Source of the DNA: Elephas maximus indicus | Lineage: Eukaryota; Chordata; Mammalia; Proboscidea; Elephantidae | Reading direction: 5' to 3' | DNA length: 64,000 bases | Assembly: GCF_024166365.1 (NCBI RefSeq) | Contig: NC_064822.1 | Span: 110,666,823 to 110,730,822 of the forward strand | In this document: one piece after another, positions 14,752 to 25,092 of the stretch | How the letters are laid out: each line of letters begins with the position of its first letter | How positions within the stretch are numbered: position 1 is the first letter of the stretch | The notes under the pieces: generated by a model | Seen by the model: only the letters and a program-made list of their open reading frames with translations | The model's database searches: none | Told to the model about the DNA's origin: nothing | Position numbers and translations under genes: made by a program

Positions 14752-15744
14752 TCAGTACTTCACTAAATTATTATCAATATCTAAGACTGTTAAAAAATAA
14801 TTAAATAAAAAACTTTTTTTTTTCTTCAGGATCTTTCTCAGAGCTTCTTTGACATCGTTGTTTCTCAGAGAATAAATCAAAGGATTCAACATGGGGGTGA
14901 CTAGGGTGTAACATAAGGAGGCCACTTTACTCAGCTCAGGAAACCTGTCAGGAGTCAGATACATAAAAAAGGCAGCACCATACAGCACACTCACGACTCC
15001 AAGGTGGGAGCTGCAAGTGGAGAAGGCTTTCTTACGTCCCTCGGTGGAGTGTATCTTGAGAACTGTAGACACAATAAACATGTATGAAACAATGATGACT
15101 ATGATGGTAGGCAAGATGATGCTGCTGGATAAAGAAAAAAACACTATTTTATAGAAATAGAGGTCAGAACATGAAATCCTCTGAAGTGGGCGACTATCAC
15201 AGTAGAAATGGTCAATGGCTCGAGAAGCACAAAAGGATAAGGTGAATGTTATGCTGGTCAGAAGAACTGAACTGATGCAGCCACAGAAATAGGAACCAGC
15301 CACCAACTGAATGCAGAGAAGTGTTGACATCTGCACAGAGTAGAGGAGTGGATCGCAGATGGCAATGAAGCGGTCATAAGCCATGGCTGCAAGGAGAAAT
15401 GCCTCAGTCACAATGAAGAGGGCAAAGAGAAAAAGCTGAGTCACACACCCTGCAAAGGAGATGGACTTGCTCTCAGACCAGAAGTTGATCATAGCCTTGG
15501 GCGCAATCACAGAGGAATAGAAGAGATCAATGAAGGAGAGGTTGCCTAGGAAGAAATACATTGGTGTGTTCAGCCGGGGATCAGTCATGATAACGGCCAT
15601 CATCCCAACATTCCCTAAAAGGATCACGGCATATACAAGCAGAAATAGGAGGAAGAAGAGAATATGCAGCTCTGGGCGGACCCTGAAGCCAACAAGAATG
15701 AAGTCAGTCACTTCTGAATGATTCCTTGTTTCCCTGTCACCCAT
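14752..15744 (-). CDS. OR9K2: Olfactory receptor 9K2, intact (330 aa)
   Basis: This is a class II odorant receptor, a seven-transmembrane GPCR that signals through the olfactory G protein in sensory cilia; its ligand is unknown. Visible features are an N-glycosylation site at N8 (NHS), N45 of TM1 in LLGN, PMYFFLGNLS at 61-70, C100 before TM3, MAYDRFIAIC at 121-130, the extracellular-loop cysteines C172, C182 and C192, SY at 220-221, KAFSTCSSH at 239-247, and PMLNPLIYSLRN at 284-295. From memory, the protein matches human OR9K2 closely along its length, including MGDR near the start. The C-terminal tail after residue 306 is about 15-20 residues longer than I recall for human. I chose the ATG at 15744 over an in-frame ATG at 15789, because the extra 15 codons read through a splice-acceptor tract. 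The frame is uninterrupted. Confidence 0.93.
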   Translation of the reverse strand: MGDRETRNHSEVTDFILVGFRVRPELHILFFLLFLLVYAVILLGNVGMMAVIMTDPRLNTPMYFFLGNLSFIDLFYSSVIAPKAMINFWSESKSISFAGCVTQLFLFALFIVTEAFLLAAMAYDRFIAICDPLLYSVQMSTLLCIQLVAGSYFCGCISSVLLTSITFTLSFCASRAIDHFYCDSRPLQRISCSDLYFYKIVFFSLSSSIILPTIIVIIVSYMFIVSTVLKIHSTEGRKKAFSTCSSHLGVVSVLYGAAFFMYLTPDRFPELSKVASLCYTLVTPMLNPLIYSLRNNDVKEALRKILKKKKSFLFNYFLTVLDIDNNLVKY

Positions 15745-15753
15745 GGCAGAGAC

Positions 15754-15789
15754 CTGCTGAGAGGGACAAGGCAAAACAAAACAAAACAA
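15754..15789 (-). promoter_or_regulatory. OR9K2: Probable splice acceptor before the OR9K2 coding exon
   Basis: On the minus strand a pyrimidine-rich tract ending CCTTGTCCCTCTCAGCAG lies 10-13 nt before the ATG. It offers two tandem AG choices, at 15758-15757 and 15755-15754 (NAGNAG type). ORs usually have a spliced 5' UTR and one coding exon, so this fits. It makes the 15-residue upstream extension unlikely to be translated from the spliced mRNA. Confidence 0.6.
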
Positions 15790-16165
15790 ATGAACTCTTG
15801 CCTTTGATCCTAGTGTTACACATAATCCCTTAGAGTGTTAGGATTTCAAGCTACTGTGTAATCATTAATTATTTTAGCCTTGTAGAGACACTGTGACATA
15901 AGTGGAAGCTGATTTCAATTGAAGATGAATTCAAAGGTTAGTTTCATTTTCTAATACCAGCAAGTGGTGGAATTAGGTCTTTTGTCTCTGAGTCTAGTAC
16001 AATGGCTTTTCTCCCCATTGCATTTCACATTTACAAGTACCACTTCTCTATGTATTTCTTACTCATGATTTACACAATAACTTCAATACTGTGAAGCAGT
16101 GGTTGGAAGTGAGCACAAATAGTTGACATTTGGTAAACAATTTAGGTAGTCTCAGTTTGGAGCTA

Positions 16166-16317
16166 TTGGGGCCTTTATTAGGAATAGTTTCCTAGATTGC
16201 AATCTTTATGGGAGGAGATTGCCAGGCCTTTTCACTTATGGAACTGTTAGTGGGTTTGAACTGCCAACCTTTAAGTCAGCAGCCAAGTGTTTAACCATAC
16301 TGCCACTAGGTCTCCTT
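16166..16317 (-). repeat. AfroSINE copy, diverged
   Basis: The plus strand shows the reverse complement of a long-type AfroSINE, including GAACTGCCAACCTTTAAGTC and AGCAGCCAAGTGTTTAACCA. It also holds an ATTGCCAGGCC block of the subtype that carries an extra middle segment. Confidence 0.8.
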
Positions 16318-16645
16318 CAGAGAATCAGAGAATCTTAGGATCCCAGAAATAGAAAATATTATTATAGAAGATCTCAACAGAGTTGTACATCAGTATACCA
16401 AATATTCGGTAAATACCAACAATGCAAAAAATTAAAGAAAATATAAAGCACATTATATTACAAAACAATTCACATATGTGCAGGTCCAAAAATTGTAATG
16501 GGAAGATGACACAGTGCAGTACAAATAAGAGTGTTTGAGATGTCTAATGAAATCTTTGGCCTCTCAAGATCACATTACTTTACTAAAAACTTTCTCCGCA
16601 TGGACTTCTGTGCAAAGTTTTTAAATTCCTTATAAACAACAGTTT

Positions 16646-16698
16646 AAGGCAGTTCTACTCTGTCCTATAGGGTTGCTATGAGTTGGAATCGACTTGGT
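16646..16698 (+). repeat. AfroSINE 3' fragment
   Basis: Only the tail half is present, reading GGCAGTTCTACTCTGTCCTA and then GAGTTGGAATCGACTTGG. The 5' tRNA-like part is missing. Confidence 0.8.
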
Positions 16699-17183
16699 AT
16701 ATACATGATGCAGAATGTAATCTTCAAACTCTCTTGTTATGGCAACCTTTCAAAAGCAACCCATGCGTCATTGAAAAAAAAAGAAAACGCTTTGTAAGTA
16801 AAGCCACAAAAGGTTGGTTTGATGGAGTCTTGATGGCACAAGGAACAAGAACTTTATAAATTAGGCGCTAGATTCCATACAACGATTGTGAGTGATGAAA
16901 TTATTTACCAAGGGAAAGGTTTACGCAATTATAAAGGAAAAGAAGAGATCCTTTGATGCTTTGAATACCTTCTGCCTTGGTTATAAACTTATCCAGATTC
17001 CTTCAAACATTTGGAGTGGTTTAAGCAATGCCACATGTGAAGCTAGACATCGAAATAATGTAATCTGTTATGTCTACAAAACAGAAAATAAATCCACCAG
17101 ACCAAAAAAATTAAAGCAAATGGAGTTAGGTCGTGTTCTTGTCTGACATTTTATTGCCTTTTTCCCCATAGTGCTTATTAACC

Positions 17184-17228
17184 TATACTGAATGCCCATT
17201 AGCAACAGTCTAATGGGCATTCAGTATA
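17184..17228. repeat. Perfect 19-bp hairpin with 7-nt loop
   Basis: TATACTGAATGCCCATTAG at 17184-17202 is followed by the loop CAACAGT and by its exact reverse complement at 17210-17228. No mismatch occurs in the stem. It is not part of a recognised SINE or LINE. It could be the terminal or internal palindrome of a small DNA element, or the product of a local snap-back event. The stem is short for a microRNA precursor. Confidence 0.9.
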
Positions 17229-18722
17229 AAAGAGTAACATTTATACTCAGCAAGGTATTTTTTAGACTAATAATCAGCACCAAAGATCAGTTTCCCAAGC
17301 TGACTTGGATTCTGTTTTGTTCTCAAATGATATTTTCCTGAATTTAGTATCAAAAAAAATGGTCACTTGAAATATTTGTAAAGAATGGGATAATTGTAAG
17401 TGATTTAATAAATCACTTAGCCTCTCTATCTCTTAAGTAAGAAAAATTATTCTTGAAATTCCTTACCCTAATAAATATTAATCCAAAAGATATGTGCCAG
17501 TGTGTATTCATCAAAGGAGGCTTTGCTATCTGAACCAAAATGGGGTTGGGTGGAGAAGGCTTAATTGAGGATCTGTGCTATAGGTTTCCACAATGCCAAG
17601 CATATGGACAAAACTGGCAATTGTATTTTATATTTAATTTTTGTCTACAATTGATATCATCTGGACATAGGCATTGTAAATTGTAATGTTTAGCTGAAGC
17701 ATTGTCTAGATCACTTGTAAAAAAGGTAACTCTGACATGAATTTCTCTGGAACCTGGCTTTCCCTGAAAACTGTGGGATGCTGCCTTAACCAACCTTCTC
17801 AACTGATGTTGGTTGTTTTCAGGAATAACACATTTTCAAATTACCCTATAATCAAATTAATACACACACCCGTACAAAGACAAACACACATACAGTTATG
17901 ATCCAACTCTTACGGTCATTTTAAGTCATGGTGATATTTTTAACAGATTTTTTAGCTGACTTCATTTCAGTATAATGCTTTCACTAATTGTATGTTCACA
18001 CCAACAATTTATATTATCCAAAAGATAGAGAGCATGAGCTGAAAATTGTATGAGAGCAAAGCAGGTGTGACCCTCCATTCAAGGAACACGAAACACAATG
18101 TCTGGATTTTAACCAAATGAATGCAATTTTCCCATGTTTCTTCTTCTTAGCTCCTTTAGTTCAGCTAAGAGAACCCTGGCGATCTTTCCGATTCACTTCC
18201 TTTTCATCGTATACACAGTCTTTCACATCTTTGATGTGCCATCAAAAACACAAACCAAAGCTAACATTTAGACTGAGTGTCAACTGCATATGCACCAATT
18301 GGAGAACAGTTTTCAAATTAATTATTATACTGTTATTCTCTATCTAAATTTTACTTAGGCAAACAGGGAAGACAAACATTAAAATTCTATACTCCCTACT
18401 TCCATAGAATACTATTACCTGGAGATTGAGAGACATATAAGTGTTTATAGAAATGCTACAAATATTTTTATGTGTCTAGAAGTTTCAGATTTAACATTGC
18501 CTTTAAAAAGTGTGACTAAAGTATTTGGAGGATTCATTACAGAAAAATTATTAATGTTGTGTAATAGAACATTTAAGATTAAAAAAAAATAAACCTGAAC
18601 TTTAAATGCCTAAGTCTAGAAGACCAGGCAGCTAAATTCAATTGCTGTAAGCAGCTAAAATCAATTGATGTAAGAATCAGTAAAATAAGTGGAGGCGGGT
18701 TTAGAATGACATTTTTTTTCTT

Positions 18723-19725
18723 TTACTGGACTTTTTCCATGTCATCTTTAACATTCTTATTTCTTAGAGAGTGGATTAAAGGATTCAACGTGGGTGTGAA
18801 GAAAATGTAACACATTGAAGCTACTTAACGAAATTCAGGTTTGTTTGGGGGTGTAAGAAGTCCCTCAACAAGATGGATTGATACAGTGGCTGCAACAATG
18901 GTCTCAAACATAACAACAATTGTGAGGATGGCACAAGACTGGGCAGTGTTTTGCTCTGTTGTACTTAGGGTCACTATGAGTTGAACTTACTTGAAGGTAC
19001 CTAACAACAATAACAACAACAATGTACGCAAAGGAGACAGTACCACAGAGCAAACTCACAACTCCCAGGTTGGAGCTACCAGTAGAGAAGACTTTCTTCC
19101 TCCCTTCACTGGAGAGGATCTTTACGATTATGAACACAATATGCATGTGAGATACTACAGTAACAACCATTGTGGGCATAATAATGATTGTAGCCAAACT
19201 AAGTGACACCATCTTATTGACAAAGATATTGGAACAGTTTATCTTCTCAACTGGATTAGAATTACAGTAGAAGTGATTGATGACTCCAGAAGCACAGAAA
19301 GACGAGGAGAATGTTATACTGATTCGTATAATGGAACTAACCCAGTCACAGAGATAGGAACCAGTCACCAACTGAATACAGAGGCTTCTTGACATATGGA
19401 CAGTATACAGGAGTGGGTCACAGATGGCAATGAAGCAGTCATAGGCCACAGATGCCAGAACAGAGAGCATGAAAAAAGAGCTGAGCTGCACAAGGGTATT
19501 GACCATGGCTTTGGGTACACTAACAGTGGAGTAGGAGAGATCAATAACAGAGACGTTGCCAAGGGAGAAATACATTGGTGTGTTCACGTAGGGATCAGCC
19601 ACAATGATGCCAATCATGCTAAGGTTTCCCAGAAAGATCATACCATAAACAATCAGGAATAGTAGGAAGAGGAGACTGTGGAGCTCTGAACGAAACCTGA
19701 TGCCTACAAGAATGAGGTCAGTCAT
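18723..19725 (-). pseudogene. OR9K-like olfactory receptor pseudogene
   Basis: The minus-strand protein from 19725 (MTDLILVGIRFRSELHSLLF) is clearly paralogous to the OR9K2 gene 3 kb away, with VNTPMYFSLGN, DPLLYTVHMS and SSEGRKKVFSTGSSNLGVVS. Several faults are visible. About 17 residues are lost net around extracellular loop 1 and TM3. The conserved MAYDRF reads VAYDCF. An RTE 3' fragment interrupts the frame in the region of extracellular loop 3. Beyond it the sequence continues as TPPNKPEFR, a stop, VASMCYIFFTPTLNPLIHSL and a final stop at 18723. The usual N-terminal start and NHS glycosylation region are also altered. A local tandem duplication of an ancestral OR9K gene is the simplest origin. 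It may correspond to the OR9K1P locus, but that is not shown. Confidence 0.88.
18857..19022 (+). mobile_element. RTE 3'-end fragment inserted in the OR pseudogene
   Basis: The sequence runs from CCCTCAACAAGATGGATTGA through TGGTCTCAAACATAACAAC to the tail GGTACCTAACAACAATAAC. It matches the last roughly 165 bp of the RTE copy ending at 28466. The OR sequence stops and resumes on either side. TGTA occurs at both junctions, which fits a short or decayed target duplication. Confidence 0.88.
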
Positions 19726-21062
19726 CTCCCAGTGGTTAAAAGTATAAGAGAAATTCAACAAATAAACTTTCCACTTTTCCCCCAGTATCACAAATAACAT
19801 TTCACATTATAGAAGACTTTACAGTTGACATAATACTTTCATAAACATCCCATTTGTGCCTCACATGAGCTAACTAAAGATGAGAGATAGTTTGACTTGT
19901 GTAATATAACATAACTAGTTACAAATGGATTTTGGACTCAAAGTGAGTCAAATTCAAATCGTGTTCAAGTCTAGTGTTATTTTCAATAAAAGATAGTTTG
20001 ATATATTTTTAGATTACTTTGTCAGTTGAGATGGTTTATGACCGCCATTTGAGATAGAGATGATAATTTGAAATTAAAGTCTCATAAACTTTTAACGTTA
20101 GAAGACTCTTTCTTAAATTTTAACTTACATTCATTTTTTCTCTAATAACACTTTGCTTTGATGCACTAATAAAAATAAATAAATAGAAGAAAATGAAACT
20201 AAGAGTACATTCTGAGGCAACACAAACTTTTCACCAAAAAGAGCTCTTAGAACTACAAATAAATTACCAAAGAGTTAATTGTCTTACTTTAAAGTGGAAC
20301 CAATCTTCAGCTTCTGGAATTAGTCTAATTTTGCTTAAATGTGAAAGTAAAATGTGAGTGATGCCTTTATATTTCTTCTTATCTGTAAAGTTTATTGATC
20401 CTACTTTTCTCCAAATAAATGTGTAAAAAAATCCACATCAGTTCAAACTATTCTGAATTTGAGAAAAAATTAGAAGCTTCAAAGTAAGCCACAAATCAAA
20501 AAAGTTTACTACATAAAAAACTCGATAACAAATTTTATTAAACTATTTACCTATGATTAAAACCTCAGTTGTTTTAAGAATAAATAAGTACTGACTTCCT
20601 TGAAGCATTCAAGTTAACATGTTTGTATTTGGTGGACATGCTAGACAAGGAAAACAACTTTGGTTCTTTGGACTATTTCTAGGTTTTTGTTTTTTCATGT
20701 GAAAAAACACATGCATTGTTAGTCTAGCAATTCAGAACAACATTACCACTTCTTTTCTTCTTTGGTGGCATTAAAACCAAGTGTCATAGACAAGTCTTTT
20801 AAGATATGCTAAAATCACTACACACATTTCTTACTGCTAAAACACATCACAAGCTTAATAGGCCTTGCCTGTTGACCTTATTTAAAAAGAGAAAGAGGAG
20901 GAGGTGATGATATTGGAGCAGGGGAAAGAAGACAACGATGATGAATTCTTAAGTTCTTAAACAAAAGCTGATTTTTGACTTTCCATAAATGAAATTAACA
21001 TTAATTTTTCAAAAATAATCCATTTTCATCTGTCTCATCCTCCATTAATGTGCTTAAAAACA
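19726..21062. other. AT-rich intergenic DNA, no gene seen
   Basis: This lies upstream of the OR pseudogene on its strand. I see no convincing exon, RNA gene or repeat. Confidence 0.45.
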
Positions 21063-21226
21063 CAAAAAACCAAACCCATTGCGGTGGCGTCAATGTTGAC
21101 TCATAGTGACCCTATAGGACAGAGTAGAACCGCCCATAGGCTTTCCAAGTAGTGGCTGGTGGATTCGAACTGCTGATCTTATGGTTAGCAGCTGTAGCTC
21201 TTAACCACAGCACCACCAGGCCTCTA
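21063..21226 (-). repeat. AfroSINE copy
   Basis: The plus strand reads AAAAAACCAAACCCATTGCG at its left end and CTCTTAACCACAGCACCACC at the right, with GATTCGAACTGCTGATCTTA between (reverse-complement B-box). It is a full-length short-type copy. Confidence 0.92.
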
Positions 21227-22567
21227 TCAATATGCTTATAAATATTTATTATCTACTCTGTGCCAGGTATTCTGCTTCGCACTGAATATGAAGACAAAAA
21301 ATAATTGAATGCTTACTTATGACATACTGTGATGTATGCTATGAAATTTTTATTACAATATTATAACTACTTTAATTCATTACTAAATTACCAGGAATAA
21401 GAAGACACCAATGTTAGTATTTTACAGAATTTTTTAAATGCTCAACTGAAGAGCAACTTAGATAATAAAACTTTTAGCTCGGAGGCCTATAAGCATGGCA
21501 TCTTTAATGTAGGCAGGCTTTTGAGAGCAAACCTGATTTTAAGTGGTACACATATAAAAAAAAAAAACATATATTTTGGCCATATCATGTCACAATTTTT
21601 GGTTCAGAATAATGAGTGTCTCCTTAGGAAGTTGTAGGTAAGTCTGAACAGGTGCTTACATTTCTTATTTAGCCTTATTTTCTTGGGGAGAAAAAAAAAA
21701 AAACGAAGTCTTTTCAATGTTTTAAAGTCTGCACATGCAACAAGTAAAAGCAATTGTAATGAAGAATTTGTTGTGGTTATGGGTTGGTTCAGTCGTTTCA
21801 AAGTTGGGACAAATATACATAACGTTAAAGGGCAAGTACAAGTTTTCTATGAGTGGTGCATTTGTAATCTGGGGACTGCCTCTGCCTCTAAGGAAAAGGT
21901 GATGATCCTAACCTTGAATACAATAAAGCAATATTGTTTATTTCCTTTTATGTAAAATTATAGAATACAGACTATCAAAAAGTTTATAGCATAATAAAAG
22001 AATTATAAATAGCATAATTTATGGAATAATTGATTAGAAATAATGAAATACTTTTCTGATTGTGAAATTTTCTAAGCAATGGAAAAAGAGAGAATAAAAT
22101 AATAGCATACACATCCTAGGACTCTATTTTAATCACTAGCTCTGTCCTATACCCACTGCGATTTAGCCATGATATTCCTTCAAGCAGTGAAATCTAAATT
22201 CCCCAGATTTATTCTCACACTAATAACCTGTAATTTATGGCATAGCACTTTTTTGAAACTGAAGATAAAATATACTTTGAAGTACTTAACAAATAGTCTT
22301 GGCTGCCTTGTTATAAGACTAAAACAGATAAAATTGTTTTGTGATTTTTCTTACCTGAATTTATATTTTTCTGTCTTGTGAATCTATTTTACGTGAAACA
22401 GCAGAGATCTTTTTTTAAGATTTTGTTCTAGGGAAAAGATACATACATATATATACGGGAAATATAAACTATGTCTAAATTAAAAATGTCAAACATGTAT
22501 AATCCCCAAGAAAATAACACCCTTCCTAAATAAGCATTGTATGCCCATGTTCGTTGTTAGTGGCATT
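21227..22567. other. AT-rich intergenic DNA, no gene seen
   Basis: A poly-A run lies near 21690. Open stretches at 21683-21955 and 22169-22381 have no recognisable family and read like chance frames in AT-rich DNA. Confidence 0.45.
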
Positions 22568-22770
22568 ATCAAACCCATTGCCTGTGAGTCTATTCTGACT
22601 CATGGTGCCCCTATAGTACAGAGGAGAACTGTCCCATATGGTTTCCAAGGCTGTAAATCTTTGTGGAAGCAGACAGCCACATCTTTATCCCAAGGAGCGG
22701 CTGGTGAGTTCTAACCACTGATCTTTTGATTAGCAGCCAAGTACCTAACCATGCACAACCAGGGCTCCCC
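22568..22770 (-). repeat. AfroSINE copy, long subtype
   Basis: Reverse-complement features include CAAACCCATTGCCTGTGAGT, the extra middle segment CTGTAAATCTTTGTGGAAGC, and ACCTAACCATGCACAACCAG at the tRNA-like end. At about 200 bp it is longer than the short-type copies. Confidence 0.9.
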
Positions 22771-23994
22771 AGTGGCATTACCTACAGGTCCATAATTTTC
22801 CATTACCTGTTTTCAAAGTTTGATATTTCTTTAATAAAATTCTTTTAGACCTGTTGTATCTACCTGCACCCAGGGTGAGGATGATAGACTAGGAACCAAA
22901 GGTGAAATAAGTGCCAATAAATCTGTGAAATCAAAAGTTCATGAAAATCTCTCGCCTCTATGCTGATGTTTTATAGGCCTTAGAGTGAAGACGGGAGCAA
23001 ATGAACGTTCAAGAAGGGCCACAAGAGTCCCTGACCCCCGATGATCTACATAAATAGCAGCAGCCAGAATTCACTGTAGTCTTGGTTTTTTCCAATCCAA
23101 TGAAACTATTACAGAGGATTGCAGCGCAAGGTTTTTCAGAATTTTGGAGGAAAAGTTCCCTCTGAGGAAGGGCTGAAAATAAAACAATTATTATCTCATA
23201 ACACAGGCAAACCCTAGGGCCATCCCATGAGGACCATGTGAGGAGCAAAACCCAGGTATGATTTCTTCACTTGTTCAATACCTTTGGGATACTTGCAAAG
23301 TTTTTTTGGACAAGACTCCTTTTTAGAAAGTTTTCTTTTTGTTTATATTATGCTAAAATTGTTCTCTCTATAATTTAAACCTACCTGATTTTCAGAACTA
23401 CTACCCAAAATCCTGCTATACTGAGTTAGTATCTCTATTTCATCCTCAAATAGCATCATTTCAAAATTAAAAAGAAAAAAGATAAATGCAATGCTATCCC
23501 TAGTTTTCTCATTTCTGGATTCAATATTCTTATTTTTTTTTAGACACTGCAGCAAGATGCAAATGAAATATAAATTCAGGTAAGAAAAATTATGAAACCG
23601 TCATATCTATTTTAGTCATATAATAAGGCAGCCAAGACTATTTGTTATGTGCTTCAAAGTATATATTTTTCTTGAGTTTCGAAAATGGGCTATGGTATAA
23701 ATTACAGATTATCAAGGTGAGAATGCATCTGGAGAATTCATATTTCACTGCTTGAAGGAATATCATGGCTAAATCATACAGGGTATTATAGGACAAAGCT
23801 GGTGATTAGAATATACTCCTGGAATGTGTATTATTCCATTCTTTCTCTCTTGTTCCACTATCTTGCTAGTGTCCTTGTTTAAAAAAAAAAAAATCCATTG
23901 CTGAGATTTTATATCAGACCAGATTCAATCTATCCAGTTAACATACTACTGCTGAAAAATCACAAACCAAACCTATTATTTTTGAGTCAATGAT
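22771..23994. other. Intergenic DNA, no gene seen
   Basis: The sequence is AT-rich with poly-A near 23881. A slightly richer patch at about 22985-23250 holds a short minus-strand open stretch with no recognised similarity. Confidence 0.45.
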
Positions 23995-24315
23995 TTGCAC
24001 TCGACTGCTAACCTAAAAGGAAACCCTGGTGGCGTAGTGGCTGCAAACCAAAACGTCAGCACGTTGAATCCACCAGGCACTCCTTGGAAACTCTATGGGA
24101 TAGTTCTACTCTGCCCTATGGGGTTGCTAGGAGTCAGAATTGACTTGATGGCAACGGGTTTGGTTTTTTGGTTTTTACTAACCAAAAGGCTGGTATTCTA
24201 ACTCACCCTGTGATGCTGGGGAAGAAAGGCCTGGTTATCTGCCTTCCATAAAGATTACAACCATGAAAATCCTAAGGAGGATTTCTACTCTGTAACACAT
24301 AGGGCTGTCATCGCT
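23995..24315 (+). repeat. Older long-subtype AfroSINE, split by a younger one
   Basis: The tRNA-like start GCACTCGACTGCTAACC ends near 24018. The same element continues at 24178 with CTAACCAAAAGGCTGG, then GCCTGGTTATCTGCCTTCCA and TAAAGATTACAACCATG, to about 24315. The younger copy at 24019-24176 sits between the two halves. Confidence 0.8.
24019..24176 (+). repeat. Younger AfroSINE nested in an older AfroSINE
   Basis: It begins GGAAACCCTGGTGGCGTAGT and ends GGGTTTGGTTTTTTGG. The flanks are CTAACCTAAAA on the left and CTAACCAAAA on the right, an imperfect target duplication within the older SINE. Confidence 0.9.
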
Positions 24316-24512
24316 TCCTAATTACCTGATAGCTATACTTCTTTTAAGGCATGTAAGACTGAAAGTTTTTTACACAATGCCACTTAGTCTTGCAGTCAAA
24401 AGAAACCATTAATTTTGTTTCATTTTGTTGCTTTTTCCTTATGTACCAGTTGCCATCTTGTGGTTCCATGTGTGTCAGGGTATAACTGTGATCCATAATG
24501 TTTTTAATGGCT

Positions 24513-24633
24513 GATTTTTTGGAAGTAGATTGCCATGCTTTTCTTCTGAGGTGCCTCTGGGTGGACTCCAACAGCCAACTTTCCAGTCAGCAGCTGGACA
24601 TGTTAACCATTTGCACCAGCGGGGTTCTCCTTT
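24513..24633 (-). repeat. AfroSINE fragment, another subtype
   Basis: The plus strand reads GGAAGTAGATTGCCATGCTT, GAGGTGCCTCTGGGTGGACT and GTTAACCATTTGCACCAGCG. This is the reverse complement of a subtype with a distinctive middle segment. The 3' tail is missing. Confidence 0.8.
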
Positions 24634-25092
24634 TCTATGTGAGTTGCAGCTAAGCCCGATGTTCCCTATTCTTGTTTTGTGTATTTCTCCTGAATCTTCT
24701 TTTATCTCTCTGACTATTCCTTTCCAGTTCACATCATTTTATAATTCATATATAACCCCAAAACCCGTATATATATATATATACATTTTAGGATGTTGGT
24801 TTTATCCTATATATCTATGTAATAAAAATTAGTTTAAACACATTTGTGGATGCCCTGGTATTACTGAATCCTTCATGTTTTTGATCATATGGAAGTTTTT
24901 TTTATTATTGCTGTCTTAAGTCTTCACTTAAAGAATTTTTGAACAGAAATAATTCAAGATTACTTGATAAAACATCTGCCTCTAGATTTATGAAGATCCA
25001 CTAATCAGCTCAAGAAATATACACTTGTTAAACCACTGTGAATCCAAACTTTATTCACAAACTCTATAAAATATCTCATTAAAATAAAGATA
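24634..25092. other. Short intergenic stretch, no gene seen
   Basis: An AT dinucleotide run lies at about 24767-24783. Nothing else was recognised. Confidence 0.45.

Larger units (their letters stand above)
15790..18722. other. Intergenic DNA between OR9K2 and the OR pseudogene
   Basis: It holds two AfroSINE pieces and one perfect hairpin, listed separately. Otherwise it is AT-rich without a recognisable gene. Minus-strand upstream exon(s) of OR9K2 may lie here, but none can be identified by eye. Short open stretches at 16892-17146, 17578-17802 and 18117-18347 show no family resemblance. Confidence 0.45.

Noticed and set aside
16892-17146. 84-codon plus-strand frame
   Set aside because: No family resemblance and no transcription or splice context; probably a chance frame.
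17184-17228. MicroRNA gene
   Set aside because: A 19-bp perfectly paired stem with a 7-nt loop is shorter than a usual precursor stem and lacks the extended lower stem, so the feature is kept only as a hairpin of unknown origin.
17578-17802. Cysteine-containing 74-codon minus-strand frame
   Set aside because: The spacing of cysteines suggested a zinc-binding motif, but no known family fits, there is no partner exon, and the flanks look non-coding.
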